A stretch of DNA of 64,000 nucleotides from Desulfobotulus alkaliphilus (lineage in GTDB: Bacteria > Desulfobacterota > Desulfobacteria > Desulfobacterales > ASO4-4), in NCBI RefSeq assembly GCF_007830435.1, contig NZ_VLLC01000002.1, forward strand, positions 62,001 to 126,000, written 5' to 3'. This document shows, one piece after another, positions 56,371 to 64,000 of the stretch. The notes under the pieces were generated by a model, which was not told where the DNA came from, did no database searches, and saw only the letters and a program-made list of their open reading frames with translations. Numbering within the stretch: position 1 is the stretch's first letter; the number at the start of each line of letters is the position of its first letter. Position numbers and translations under genes: made by a program.

Positions 56371-57207
56371 ATGACATACATAAACCCACCGGCAAAACTT
56401 CCCATTCAGGATTTTTTCCAATGGAAAAGGCATCCCTTTGCCGATACGGATGCCCATAAAAAACCCTTTATGCCCGAAAAAGATCAACAGCAGATGGAAA
56501 CAATCCTGCGGCTTCTGAACACAGGAAAGAGCCTTGCCCTCTGCGGACCTTCGGGATCGGGCAAGACAACCCTTGCCCATGCCCTTTTGAACTCACTGGA
56601 TAAAAACAGCTACAGAACCATCTTCATCCCCTATGCAGGATACCCCAGAAACGGCCTTGCAAGAATCATTGCCGAGGCCCTGGGGGTGGATATCCGTGCA
56701 AGGGGGCTGCCCATGGTGGCAAGGATACAGCAGCATATAGAAGCCATGGTCACAGCCGCAAGGCCCCTTCACCCGGTCATCATCATGGATGACGCCCAGC
56801 GCATGGAAACGGACTCTTTCTGGGATCTCAGTGCTTTTTTGTTCCAGACCTCAAAGCAGGCTGCGGCGGCATCTCTTATCCTGGTGGGGGATGAAAAGCT
56901 TGCAAAAAATCTGGAGCTTTCTTCCATGCTGCCTATCCGTTCACGGCTCACAGGCATTATGCGTTTGCAGCCGATGAATGAAAAGGACACACGCTATTTT
57001 ATCCAAAAACGCCTTGAGAGTGCAGGCGCACCTCCGGATCTTTTTGCCTCAGACGCTGTGGATCTTATTGCAGCCAGTACAAGGGGCAATCGCAGGGCTG
57101 TAATGAATATGGCTACCATGGCCCTGGAGGAGGCTTATATGCGGGAAGAAAAAACCATCTCGGCGGAGCTTTTTTACTGTGCCGACTGGTTCAACAGATC
57201 CGAGTGA
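56371..57207 (+). CDS. Transposon AAA ATPase (ExeA/TniB-like)
   Basis: 278 residues from ATG 56371, with AGGAG in the end of the transposase gene. Walker A GPSGSGKTT (about residue 56), Walker B VIIMDDAQR, arginine-finger region SRLTGIM. Looks like the ExeA N-terminal ATPase/TniB group that activates transposase and selects targets. The stop is about 160 bases before the right end. Confidence 0.9.
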   Translation: MTYINPPAKLPIQDFFQWKRHPFADTDAHKKPFMPEKDQQQMETILRLLNTGKSLALCGPSGSGKTTLAHALLNSLDKNSYRTIFIPYAGYPRNGLARIIAEALGVDIRARGLPMVARIQQHIEAMVTAARPLHPVIIMDDAQRMETDSFWDLSAFLFQTSKQAAAASLILVGDEKLAKNLELSSMLPIRSRLTGIMRLQPMNEKDTRYFIQKRLESAGAPPDLFASDAVDLIAASTRGNRRAVMNMATMALEEAYMREEKTISAELFYCADWFNRSE

Positions 57208-57368
57208 AACAGAGGCGACTGCGAGGGGACTCCTTTGCCAAGGGATAACTCGGTGCGGTAGACTGCTGTCTACAATGAAAGGCCGGAAGGGGATAGCCCC
57301 TTTCGGTCACATTTTTGTCGGGTATTTGTTTGTGAGAATTTTTGTGGATTTGTGCGTGAGAATCAACA

Positions 57369-57823
57369 CCAGCGCCAGCAGGTTCAGTGCTGACATTGGG
57401 TGCCATGTAAATGGAGGACATGAAGGCAGACTGGGCCAGGGACTGGGAGCTGGTCCTGCCGCTGGTGGCCGTATCCGGGGCATTGCCGAACACAGCTTTG
57501 AAAAGATCGTTCTTGTTTTCCTTTGCCCATTCGGTCAGCTGCGTCTTGTTGCCGGTAAAAGAGATGGGAGTAATCCCCCGGCCTTCCACCGTCATGGTAA
57601 TGGTATCTGTGTCGCTCAGCTTACCGTCCACACCGTTGGTGATCATGTACTCCACGTTGGCATTGTAGAGGGAACCCTTCTGCCAGACCCCCTGCCTTAT
57701 TTCTTTTTCAGAAGGAATGTTGTTGAAGATAGACTGCCATACCTCATCATTTGCTGACGATGCCGGTATTGTAATAAGAAAAGTAAGACTGAGAACACAC
57801 AACACTTTCCAGAATTTTAGCAT
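57369..57823 (-). pseudogene. N-terminal part of the interrupted outer-membrane-type protein gene
   Basis: 151 codons up to the transposon. Signal peptide FWKVLCVLSLTFLITIPASSA (cleavage after ASSA), strong ribosome site GGAGG 7 bases upstream of the start, then a soluble region ending in NVSTEPAGAG. The frame runs on into the transposon to 57191, so a 210-residue secreted fragment could still be made. Together with 53559-54333 it gives 409 residues. Confidence 0.85.
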
Positions 57824-58111
57824 AAGGCACCTCCTTCCAAAGAAGTCATAATAAACACTGTCTTATGATTGAAGGCTTCCGTATCCGGTACAGAGGCCTC
57901 CTTTCGTAAATAGCAACAGGCATGCTTATTGCCAGTTATTCTTTTGGGACTGGTGCTCCATTGCTCCGGGTGGGTTGCTGAACCTTTCTGTTTTGAATTA
58001 CGGCAAAACAAAAATGTGTTTTTTTAAATCCCGGCTCAGCTTTTTTGATTTATTTTTTTTATATGGTGTAATTCTACGCCTCCTCCTTTCCGGAAGCAAG
58101 GCAAAAAAGAT
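57824..58111. other. Intergenic region
   Basis: Upstream of the interrupted gene and downstream of the FTR-like gene. No gene or strong promoter motif was found. Confidence 0.4.
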
Positions 58112-58153
58112 AAAAAAAACCGCACACCTCCAATAACGGGAAAGGTATGCGGT
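58112..58153 (-). terminator. Intrinsic terminator after the FTR-like gene
   Basis: On the minus strand ACCGCATACCT and AGGTGTGCGGT form an 11-bp stem (one mismatch) with a 13-base loop, followed by eight T. It ends the four-gene operon. Confidence 0.8.
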
Positions 58154-58186
58154 ACAGTTTTTTGAATAGCTTAAAAATTGTTTAAG

Positions 58187-58522
58187 TCAGAACATTTTTT
58201 CCACAGGCCTGCGTTCGGGAACATAGCTTTCGGCAATTTTACCTTCATTCCAGTCCGAAGAAACATAAAGGTTGCAGTAGCAGCTGCCAAACTCTGCCAC
58301 ATCCGGCTCTCTGTAAACACAGGGGCAGAGAATATCCCCATCCTTTTCCCTGTCTCCGGAAGCCAGCCTGCAGGGGCAGGCCATATAACCATAACGCTCT
58401 TTGTTGTGCAGCAGGGCCTCCAGAAGCTCCATGACCCTCTCTTTATGCCTTGAAAAGAAATAACCCTTTGCTTCCTGGGTTTTCTTCAGCATTTCATAGA
58501 GTTTTTCGGGTGTCATTGTCAT
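58187..58522 (-). CDS. Ferredoxin:thioredoxin reductase catalytic-subunit-like protein
   Basis: 111 residues with the seven-cysteine pattern of FTR beta chains: CPC (about residue 49), CPC (about 66) and CYC (about 81), which hold a [4Fe-4S] cluster next to an active disulfide. No FTR variable subunit is nearby, as in many anaerobes. It would pass electrons from ferredoxin to a thiol protein; the glutaredoxin-like gene it overlaps by ATGA is the obvious partner. Confidence 0.9.
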   Translation of the reverse strand: MTMTPEKLYEMLKKTQEAKGYFFSRHKERVMELLEALLHNKERYGYMACPCRLASGDREKDGDILCPCVYREPDVAEFGSCYCNLYVSSDWNEGKIAESYVPERRPVEKMF

Positions 58523-58953
58523 AATCCCAGTGCCTCCCTGATTTCATTTTCACGGAACCCCACGATGACCCTGTCATTGATTACGATGGTGGGAAAGGAG
58601 CAGCGGGGGTTGAGTTCCCGGAGTTCCTTGAGAATCAGTGCCCGTTCTTCCTGATCCAGCATATCCACATCCGTAAAGGAATATGCCACACTGCATTCAT
58701 TAAGAAGCTGTTTGGTGGATTTGCAGTGGCTGCAGGTACTGAGGGAGTAAAGGGTTACTGTGTCTGATTTGTTCTGGTCTGATTTATTCTGGTCCGTCCC
58801 CTTCATGGTAAAAGCTCCTTTTGTCCGGGTGTCTGATGAAGGCGCAGCAGAAGACGCAGCGGATGTTTTATTGCCCCGGCTGCTGCCCGAAAGCCCCGGT
58901 TCAGCAGCGGTTTTTCCGGAAAGTTTCTTTATCCATCCTGAAAAAAATCCCAT
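58519..58953 (-). CDS. Glutaredoxin-like protein with a long N-terminal tail
   Basis: 144 residues from ATG 58953, with AAAGGAG 7 bases upstream. The C-terminal ~80 residues are a glutaredoxin/NrdH fold with CSHC active site (STCSHCKSTKQLL) and the cis-proline CSFPTIVIN. The first ~60 residues form a low-complexity tail rich in Ser, Ala, Lys and containing DQNKSDQNKSD, from a short DNA repeat. Possibly a membrane-near or flexible tether. Confidence 0.85.
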   Translation of the reverse strand: MGFFSGWIKKLSGKTAAEPGLSGSSRGNKTSAASSAAPSSDTRTKGAFTMKGTDQNKSDQNKSDTVTLYSLSTCSHCKSTKQLLNECSVAYSFTDVDMLDQEERALILKELRELNPRCSFPTIVINDRVIVGFRENEIREALGL

Positions 58954-58983
58954 GGACATCTCCTTTCATGCAGGCTTTTTTTG

Positions 58984-60330
58984 TCAGCCCGTGTACAGAT
59001 CCGGATAATCCTTAAGAAAGCGGTACAGGGTTGCCCTGCCTACCCCAAGAAGCTTGGCTGCCTTGGCCTTGTTTCCATCGGTACGGAGAAGCACCTGAGC
59101 CACCGTGTCCGGTTCCAGCTTGCGGGCAGGTCCCCTTCTGGATTTCAGTTCCACCTCGCCCCGGATTTCATGGGGCAGGTCCGCAGGTTTGATTTCTCCA
59201 CCGCCGGATTTTACTATGGCAAAGCGGACGGTATTCTGCAACTCGCGGACATTGCCGGGCCAGGAATAATCCATGAGCATGCCCAAGGCTTCCCTTGAAA
59301 TTCTTGGTGATGTGTGGGGATACTGCCGGGCTGCCTCCGCCATAAAATGGTGGGCCAGAAGGGCAATGTCATTGCGCCTTTCCTTGAGGGGGGGCAGTTG
59401 TATGGGGACCACATTCAGGCGATAGTAAAGATCATCCCTGAAATCCCCCTTTGCCACTTCCTTTTTCAGATCCCTGTTGGTTGCGGATACAATCCGGGTG
59501 TTTACCCTCAAGGTCTGTTCTCCTCCCACCCGCTCAAAGGTGCCTTCCTGCAGAAAGCGCAGGAGTTTCACCTGCATGTATTTGGAAAGCTCAGCCACCT
59601 CATCCAGAAAAACCGTTCCACCGTCGGCCAGCTCAAAACGTCCTTTTTTATCCTTCACAGCACCGGTGAAGGAGCCTTTCACATGGCCGAACAGCTCCGA
59701 CTCAATGAGACCCTCGGGCAGGGCACCACAGTTGATGGGAACAAAGGGCTTTGCGGATCTGGGGCTTTCATTGTGGATGGCTGCAGCCACAAGCTCCTTT
59801 CCTGTTCCCGTATCCCCTGTGATATGTACGGGAAAGTCGTACTGGGATACGTCCCGGATCTGCTGGAAAATCTGAAGCATTTTGGGGTCATTTCCGATAA
59901 TACCGGCAAAGCGCCCCATATCCTCTGCCCGTATGCGCAGATTGAAAAGATCCGTCACATCCCGCATGGAGGCAAGAACCCCCCAGAGGGAGCCGTCGGA
60001 CCGCTTCATGGCAGTCACACGCATCTCCACCTGCAAAACCTCGCCGGAACGGGAAACCAGATTCAGGGGATAGCCCTTGTGATCTCCCTCAAAGGAACTG
60101 CCATCGCAGAAGGAACAGCGGCTGCCACAGAGGGGGGCACCAAAAACCTCATGGCAGTCTTTTCCGATGACCTCATCCCTCAGAAAGCCCGTCATCCGCT
60201 CCGCTTCCCGGTTGAACACAAAAATTCTGCGGTCTGTGTCATGGGCGACAATACCCGTGTCCAGATTATCGAGAACACGGGAAAGGTTTTCCTTCGAATA
60301 TAAAATATCATCCATAGACTGATGGCTCAT
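58984..60330 (-). CDS. PAS-containing sigma54-dependent transcription activator
   Basis: 448 residues. PAS-like domain (residues ~13-130) with four clustered cysteines (CHEVFGAPLCGSRCSFC), AAA domain (~145-380) with Walker A GDTGTGKE and DE-box FLDEVAEL, and a Fis-type HTH at the end. The sigma54 contact loop reads GSFTGA instead of GAFTGA. The cysteines suggest a redox or iron-sulfur-linked sensor. Likely controls the operon it sits in. Confidence 0.92.
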   Translation of the reverse strand: MSHQSMDDILYSKENLSRVLDNLDTGIVAHDTDRRIFVFNREAERMTGFLRDEVIGKDCHEVFGAPLCGSRCSFCDGSSFEGDHKGYPLNLVSRSGEVLQVEMRVTAMKRSDGSLWGVLASMRDVTDLFNLRIRAEDMGRFAGIIGNDPKMLQIFQQIRDVSQYDFPVHITGDTGTGKELVAAAIHNESPRSAKPFVPINCGALPEGLIESELFGHVKGSFTGAVKDKKGRFELADGGTVFLDEVAELSKYMQVKLLRFLQEGTFERVGGEQTLRVNTRIVSATNRDLKKEVAKGDFRDDLYYRLNVVPIQLPPLKERRNDIALLAHHFMAEAARQYPHTSPRISREALGMLMDYSWPGNVRELQNTVRFAIVKSGGGEIKPADLPHEIRGEVELKSRRGPARKLEPDTVAQVLLRTDGNKAKAAKLLGVGRATLYRFLKDYPDLYTG

Positions 60331-60368
60331 TATGGTCTTCCTGATTTTTCTACAACAATTGGCTGTTT

Positions 60369-62015
60369 TCAGGCTGTGTGGTTTGAGCGCATTTCCCCGG
60401 CCGCAAGGGCGATGCGAAGGGCGCCGATGGCATTGCCCACCCCATGGTGTTCAGGAAGAATCAGCTCCGTTCCCAGGGATCGGGCCACTTCCGGTAAAAG
60501 GAAAGATGCCGCCGCTCCGATTCCCACCAGAGGTCCCTTCAGACGAAAACCTGCTTCAAGGATTTCATGTTTTCTGCGGTCGGGCCAGAAAGCAGAGAAA
60601 CTTTTTCCCGTTTCCAGCCGCACAAGAAAGTCAATGATGGCATCTTCTATATCTGCTGCCACCCGGCTCAGCACTTCTCTGCAGAAATCCTCCACTTTCA
60701 TATCCAGAACACGGGCAAGGATGCGGGCACCCTCAAGGGAGGCCTCTTTCAGGCCAAAATCCAGAAGCCCCAGCACATGCAGGGCATCCGTAGGCGTAAA
60801 GCCCACGCTTTCTATGTGTCCCTTCTGAAGGGCTGCAGCCATGCGGTCTTTCAGAACCATATCCGGCAGTCCTGCAAGGTCTGACAGTTTCCCCCGGCCC
60901 ATGGGGCCATGGCTGAGAAGGAGCTGATAAATGGCATTGCTTTCTCTGTTTCCTGCTACGGCCCGGAGACAGGAAGCATTATCCTTTCCATCCATCCACT
61001 CCGAAGGCGGCGGGATTTCGACGGCCATGCAGAGGGGTACAACCCTTTCCGGGCCTGTCAGCATGCCTTTTCTGCCTGTGCGCACAAAGGAATCCCCGCC
61101 TGCGCCCGCCGTATACATGGAAACCGCAGGCACATGGGTGTCCCAGTTTCCAATGCGGCTGCCTTCCGTGTTGACAAGGGGGCTGCCATTGCGGATGCGG
61201 GTAATGTCCGTTGTGGTTCCTCCCACGTCCACCACCAGTGCCTGACCCTTTTCTGAAAATCCGGCACCGAACCAGGCCGTGGCCGCAGGACCGCTGGCCA
61301 CGGTGCTGGCTGCCTGATGCACGGCTTCTTCCGCATCCATGCACCGGCCATCACCGCATACCACACGCAGTCCTTTTTCCAGTCCGTGTTTTGCAAGGGT
61401 AAGGGAAACCCCTTCAAGAAAAGCCTGCATTTTCGGCATCAGACGGGCATTCAGTACGGTGGTGGCGGCACGGGCATCAAAGCCGGGTCTGGCACTGACT
61501 TCGTGGGAGCAGAAAACGGGTTTGGGGTCCACCAGCTGAATGGCTTTGGCAGCCACTTTCTCGTGGGTGGGGTTGGCAAAACTCATGGCGGAGATGACGG
61601 CGTAGGCATCCACATTGCCCCGGAAAAAGAGCACGCCTTCCAGCAGCCCTTCCACATCCAGCGGCGTTTCTTCTTCTCCTGTCACCGTGTGTCCGCCCGT
61701 CACCTGACGGATGCCCGCAACGGGCAGCTCCAGATGTTTATCCAGACCAATGACAAAAAGCCCCACATCCGCTCCCTGTCCTTCCACAATACTGTTGGTG
61801 GCAAGGGTTGATGAAACCGCAACAAGGCTTACTTTTTTTGCATCGAAGTTTTTATTCTGTCCGAGAAGCTGCAAAGCCCTGTCCAGGCAGAGCTGAAGAT
61901 CCTGATGCGTGGTCGGTGTCTTTGCCGTGGCCAGCACCTTGCCCGTATCCAGATCCATCAGTGCGGCATCCGTAAAGGTTCCGCCGGTGTCCATGCCGAT
62001 TCCGTAACGATCCAT
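60369..62015 (-). CDS. Hydantoinase/oxoprolinase A-like protein
   Basis: 548 residues. N-terminal ASKHA-type GMDTGGTFTDAAL, STLATNSIVEG and, near the middle, DVGGTTTDITRI, which are the nucleotide-binding blocks of the HyuA family (5-oxoprolinase, hydantoinase, acetone carboxylase). No B subunit is next to it. It starts the likely operon with the sigma54 activator 38 bases downstream. Substrate unknown. Confidence 0.85.
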   Translation of the reverse strand: MDRYGIGMDTGGTFTDAALMDLDTGKVLATAKTPTTHQDLQLCLDRALQLLGQNKNFDAKKVSLVAVSSTLATNSIVEGQGADVGLFVIGLDKHLELPVAGIRQVTGGHTVTGEEETPLDVEGLLEGVLFFRGNVDAYAVISAMSFANPTHEKVAAKAIQLVDPKPVFCSHEVSARPGFDARAATTVLNARLMPKMQAFLEGVSLTLAKHGLEKGLRVVCGDGRCMDAEEAVHQAASTVASGPAATAWFGAGFSEKGQALVVDVGGTTTDITRIRNGSPLVNTEGSRIGNWDTHVPAVSMYTAGAGGDSFVRTGRKGMLTGPERVVPLCMAVEIPPPSEWMDGKDNASCLRAVAGNRESNAIYQLLLSHGPMGRGKLSDLAGLPDMVLKDRMAAALQKGHIESVGFTPTDALHVLGLLDFGLKEASLEGARILARVLDMKVEDFCREVLSRVAADIEDAIIDFLVRLETGKSFSAFWPDRRKHEILEAGFRLKGPLVGIGAAASFLLPEVARSLGTELILPEHHGVGNAIGALRIALAAGEMRSNHTA

Positions 62016-62287
62016 TTTCTATCCATCCTTCAAGGCCTGTGCAGGTATTCAGCCCGTGCTGTATCGTAAAATCCCCATGCCTTCTCTGTTGCATACACGA
62101 TATGCATTCCTATAAAATAAACACCGCCGGAAAGATAACAGGCAAAAGCGATGCAGGAAAGAAAAATTAAGGCTTTATTGCCTAAAGAAGGTCTCTGGGA
62201 TAAAGGTATCATTTGTATGGATGGTCTTACAGAAGACTGGCTGCTGGCGGAAAAAGACGGCGGGACAGAAGACCTTTGGGAGAAAAT

Positions 62288-62911
62288 ATGCAGCAGGATA
62301 AAAAAATACGTACGGCTTTTGTGGGGGATTCCATTCTGTACGGCTGGGCCGTGGCACCGGAAGCTGCATGCTGGCGGGTTTTTCAGACACTCACCGGTTT
62401 TGATGTGGTATCGGAAGGAGGCTTCAACCCCATGGCCCTGCCCGGGGGGACGCTGCCGGATCTGGTTACCCGGACACCCCGGCTTGTGGCACGCTATCGG
62501 CCGGATCTGATTTTTGTATGTGCCGGAGCCAATCATTATGATGGCGACGGAACCCTGAGCTGGCCCTATGGTATGGAAGAAAAAGAGCTTTTTGTTCTTT
62601 ATAAAAAACTGTTTTCTGACCTTAAGGGGGCAGGTGGCCGGGCGGTCTGGCTGGGCCTTCCGCCCTTTGAGGCCTGCGGTGCAGAGCAGAAAATTCCCCG
62701 GGATCTTTCCGAAAAAATTGCGTCCTTTTGTTCTGACTCCATCATGGACACCCGCTTTTTTATTGAAGACATGCTGCAAGACCCCTCGTGGAATGCCAGG
62801 GGCGGGCGTTTTTATGACAATCTGGCTCTGGATGTTCATCCCAACACCGCAGGTCAGGTCTGCATTGCCCAGAGCTGTGCCGCATGGGTTCGGGAGGCAG
62901 GACTGTTGTAG
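62288..62911 (+). CDS. SGNH/GDSL-type hydrolase
   Basis: 207 residues from ATG 62288 (GGGAG 6 bases upstream). Block I GDSILYGW, block III GANHYD and block V LDVHPN give Ser, Asn, Asp and His of the SGNH family. No signal peptide, so probably cytoplasmic. Substrate unknown (esterase or thioesterase-like). Confidence 0.8.
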   Translation: MQQDKKIRTAFVGDSILYGWAVAPEAACWRVFQTLTGFDVVSEGGFNPMALPGGTLPDLVTRTPRLVARYRPDLIFVCAGANHYDGDGTLSWPYGMEEKELFVLYKKLFSDLKGAGGRAVWLGLPPFEACGAEQKIPRDLSEKIASFCSDSIMDTRFFIEDMLQDPSWNARGGRFYDNLALDVHPNTAGQVCIAQSCAAWVREAGLL

Positions 62912-62968
62912 GGCGTTTTCAAGGCCAATGAGCGGAGTTTTTTACCCTTGTGCTGTATCATAAAAAAA

Positions 62969-63005
62969 TCTGATTACCCCTGACTGAGTCAGGGCAGTAA
63001 TCAGA
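62969..63005. terminator. Palindrome, possible terminator, before repeat G
   Basis: TCTGATTAC and GTAATCAGA enclose CCCTGACTGAGTCAGGG, giving a stem of about 14 bp; an A-run lies on the left, so on the minus strand it would be followed by T. A degenerate relative lies near 40091-40134. Confidence 0.45.
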
Positions 63006-63007
63006 TA

Positions 63008-63354
63008 GTAAGTATTCAGCACAGTTTATTCCGAACTGCCAATACTGTAGTTGCAGTAGCTTCGTACTGTTGCAAGGCTCCGTGGCTATTTGCAAGTGAC
63101 ATTGCAATCGTTTCGGATCAGAGCTTTGAAGGCCTGTGCGAAAGAAGCGGCAAACTGTCTGAGCCGCCACAAAGGCAGCGTGCTCAAGCCTGCCATGGTA
63201 ATCAAAAAGCTTATCCTGCCTGTGGCGGGGAGTTTTTGCCGCTTCCGCACAGGGCAAGAAGCTCCCGAATAAGATTGCGTCACGGGCAAATAGCCTGGGG
63301 CCTGTGCATCTGCCTTGCAGGTATGGTGCCTGGAAAACTGTGCTGAACAGCAAC
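63008..63354 (-). mobile_element. MITE-like repeat, copy G
   Basis: Full-length (347 bp), reverse orientation, bounded by GTAAGTATTCAGCAC and the complement of GTTGCTGTTCAGCAC. No target duplication (ATCAGATA versus CCACGTCG), so one flank was later rearranged. Few differences from copy A across the whole length. Lies between the SGNH hydrolase and the isocitrate dehydrogenase gene. Confidence 0.9.
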
Positions 63355-63410
63355 CCACGTCGTGTTACGGCGTTTTATCATAAAGTAACTTTTGAAGTTA
63401 CATCAGATAA

Positions 63411-63454
63411 AAAAAGCTGCGGACGGGCCGGAAGCGACCCGTCCGCAGCTTTTT
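63411..63454. terminator. Terminator of the isocitrate dehydrogenase gene
   Basis: A 17-bp perfect stem (AAAAAGCTGCGGACGGG and its complement) with a 10-base loop; T-runs on both strands. Confidence 0.88.
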
Positions 63455-63470
63455 ACATCCACGAAAAATA

Positions 63471-64000
<530 letters not shown>

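Larger units (their letters stand above)
54338..57368 (+). mobile_element. Three-gene transposon (zinc-finger protein, DDE transposase, AAA ATPase)
   Basis: 3031 bp. Ends read TGTAGATTCTC (left) and, inward from the right, TGTTGATTCTC. Further AAAATTCTCA motifs lie about 37 and 26 bases inside each end, like the multiple binding sites of Tn7/TniA-type ends. Flanks are CCAG on both sides (54334-54337 and 57369-57372), a 4-bp target duplication. Removing the element plus one CCAG gives a 1230-bp frame with no stop, so the ends are exact. The left end also holds a small terminator-like hairpin (AAAAAGGCAT / ATGCCTTTTT). Confidence 0.9.

Noticed and set aside
62151-62510. 119-codon frame MQERKIKALLPKEGLW before and across the SGNH hydrolase start
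   Set aside because: It overlaps the well-supported hydrolase in another frame and has no family likeness.

Overview
The window looks like a chromosomal segment of a strictly anaerobic, sulfate-reducer-like deltaproteobacterium (Desulfobacterota, probably Desulfobacterales). I infer this from gene content, not from a database match: a tungsten aldehyde:ferredoxin oxidoreductase, a sensory-type [FeFe]-hydrogenase, a selenium-linked YedF protein, a ferredoxin:thioredoxin-reductase-type protein, many PAS/REC/HD-GYP/HDOD signalling proteins, and the gene order acpP-fabF-rpiB-glyA-comEB-nrdR-ribD-ribE-ribBA-ribH-nusB. Coding density is high, with short gaps and many ATGA or TAATG overlaps.

Layout. 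1-5.1 kb: end of an AOR gene, then a compact module of a [2Fe-2S] protein, a sensory [FeFe]-hydrogenase/PAS protein and a PP2C-type phosphatase. 5-12 kb: accessory and conserved unknown genes, a bacterioferritin, an isochorismatase-like hydrolase, an ABC-type ATPase/TOPRIM pair that may be a defence module, and a truncated umuD. 12.4-31.4 kb: housekeeping (tRNA-Gln, gltX, rpmF, fatty-acid, serine/glycine, deoxynucleotide and riboflavin genes, nusB, a lytic transglycosylase, ispG, proS, rel, rpmB). 31.5-39.6 kb: bamD, trxB, trxA, an EAL-HDOD protein, a purN-like gene, a TraB-family membrane protein, a TPR lipoprotein and yedF. 40-46 kb: a six-gene minus-strand signalling operon (two histidine kinases, HD-GYP, HDOD and stand-alone receivers). 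46-53.5 kb: a scarred region with an AT-rich zinc-ribbon gene, a polA fragment at a long inverted repeat, a decayed copy of a hybrid kinase and of the start of ade, then the intact hybrid kinase and ade. 53.5-57.8 kb: an outer-membrane-protein gene cut in two by a 3.03-kb three-gene transposon. 58-62.9 kb: a likely operon of a hydantoinase-like protein, a sigma54 activator, a glutaredoxin-like protein and an FTR-like protein, then an SGNH hydrolase. The window ends in a monomeric isocitrate dehydrogenase gene.

The most striking non-coding feature is a family of seven related repeats (full length about 347 bp; 17752, 20151, 28431, 30855, 37236, 39677 and 63008). They have terminal inverted repeats of the form GTAACTGTTCAGCAC and no conserved gene. 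Four copies are flanked by perfect 8-bp direct repeats, so they behave as non-autonomous mobile elements (MITE-like, possibly mobilised by an IS66-type transposase). They sit between genes inside apparent operons, form large imperfect palindromes, show internal deletions and one swapped core, and in one case supply the last codons and stop codon of ribD. The second strong observation is the transposon: removing it together with one 4-bp target copy rejoins the two gene halves exactly in frame.
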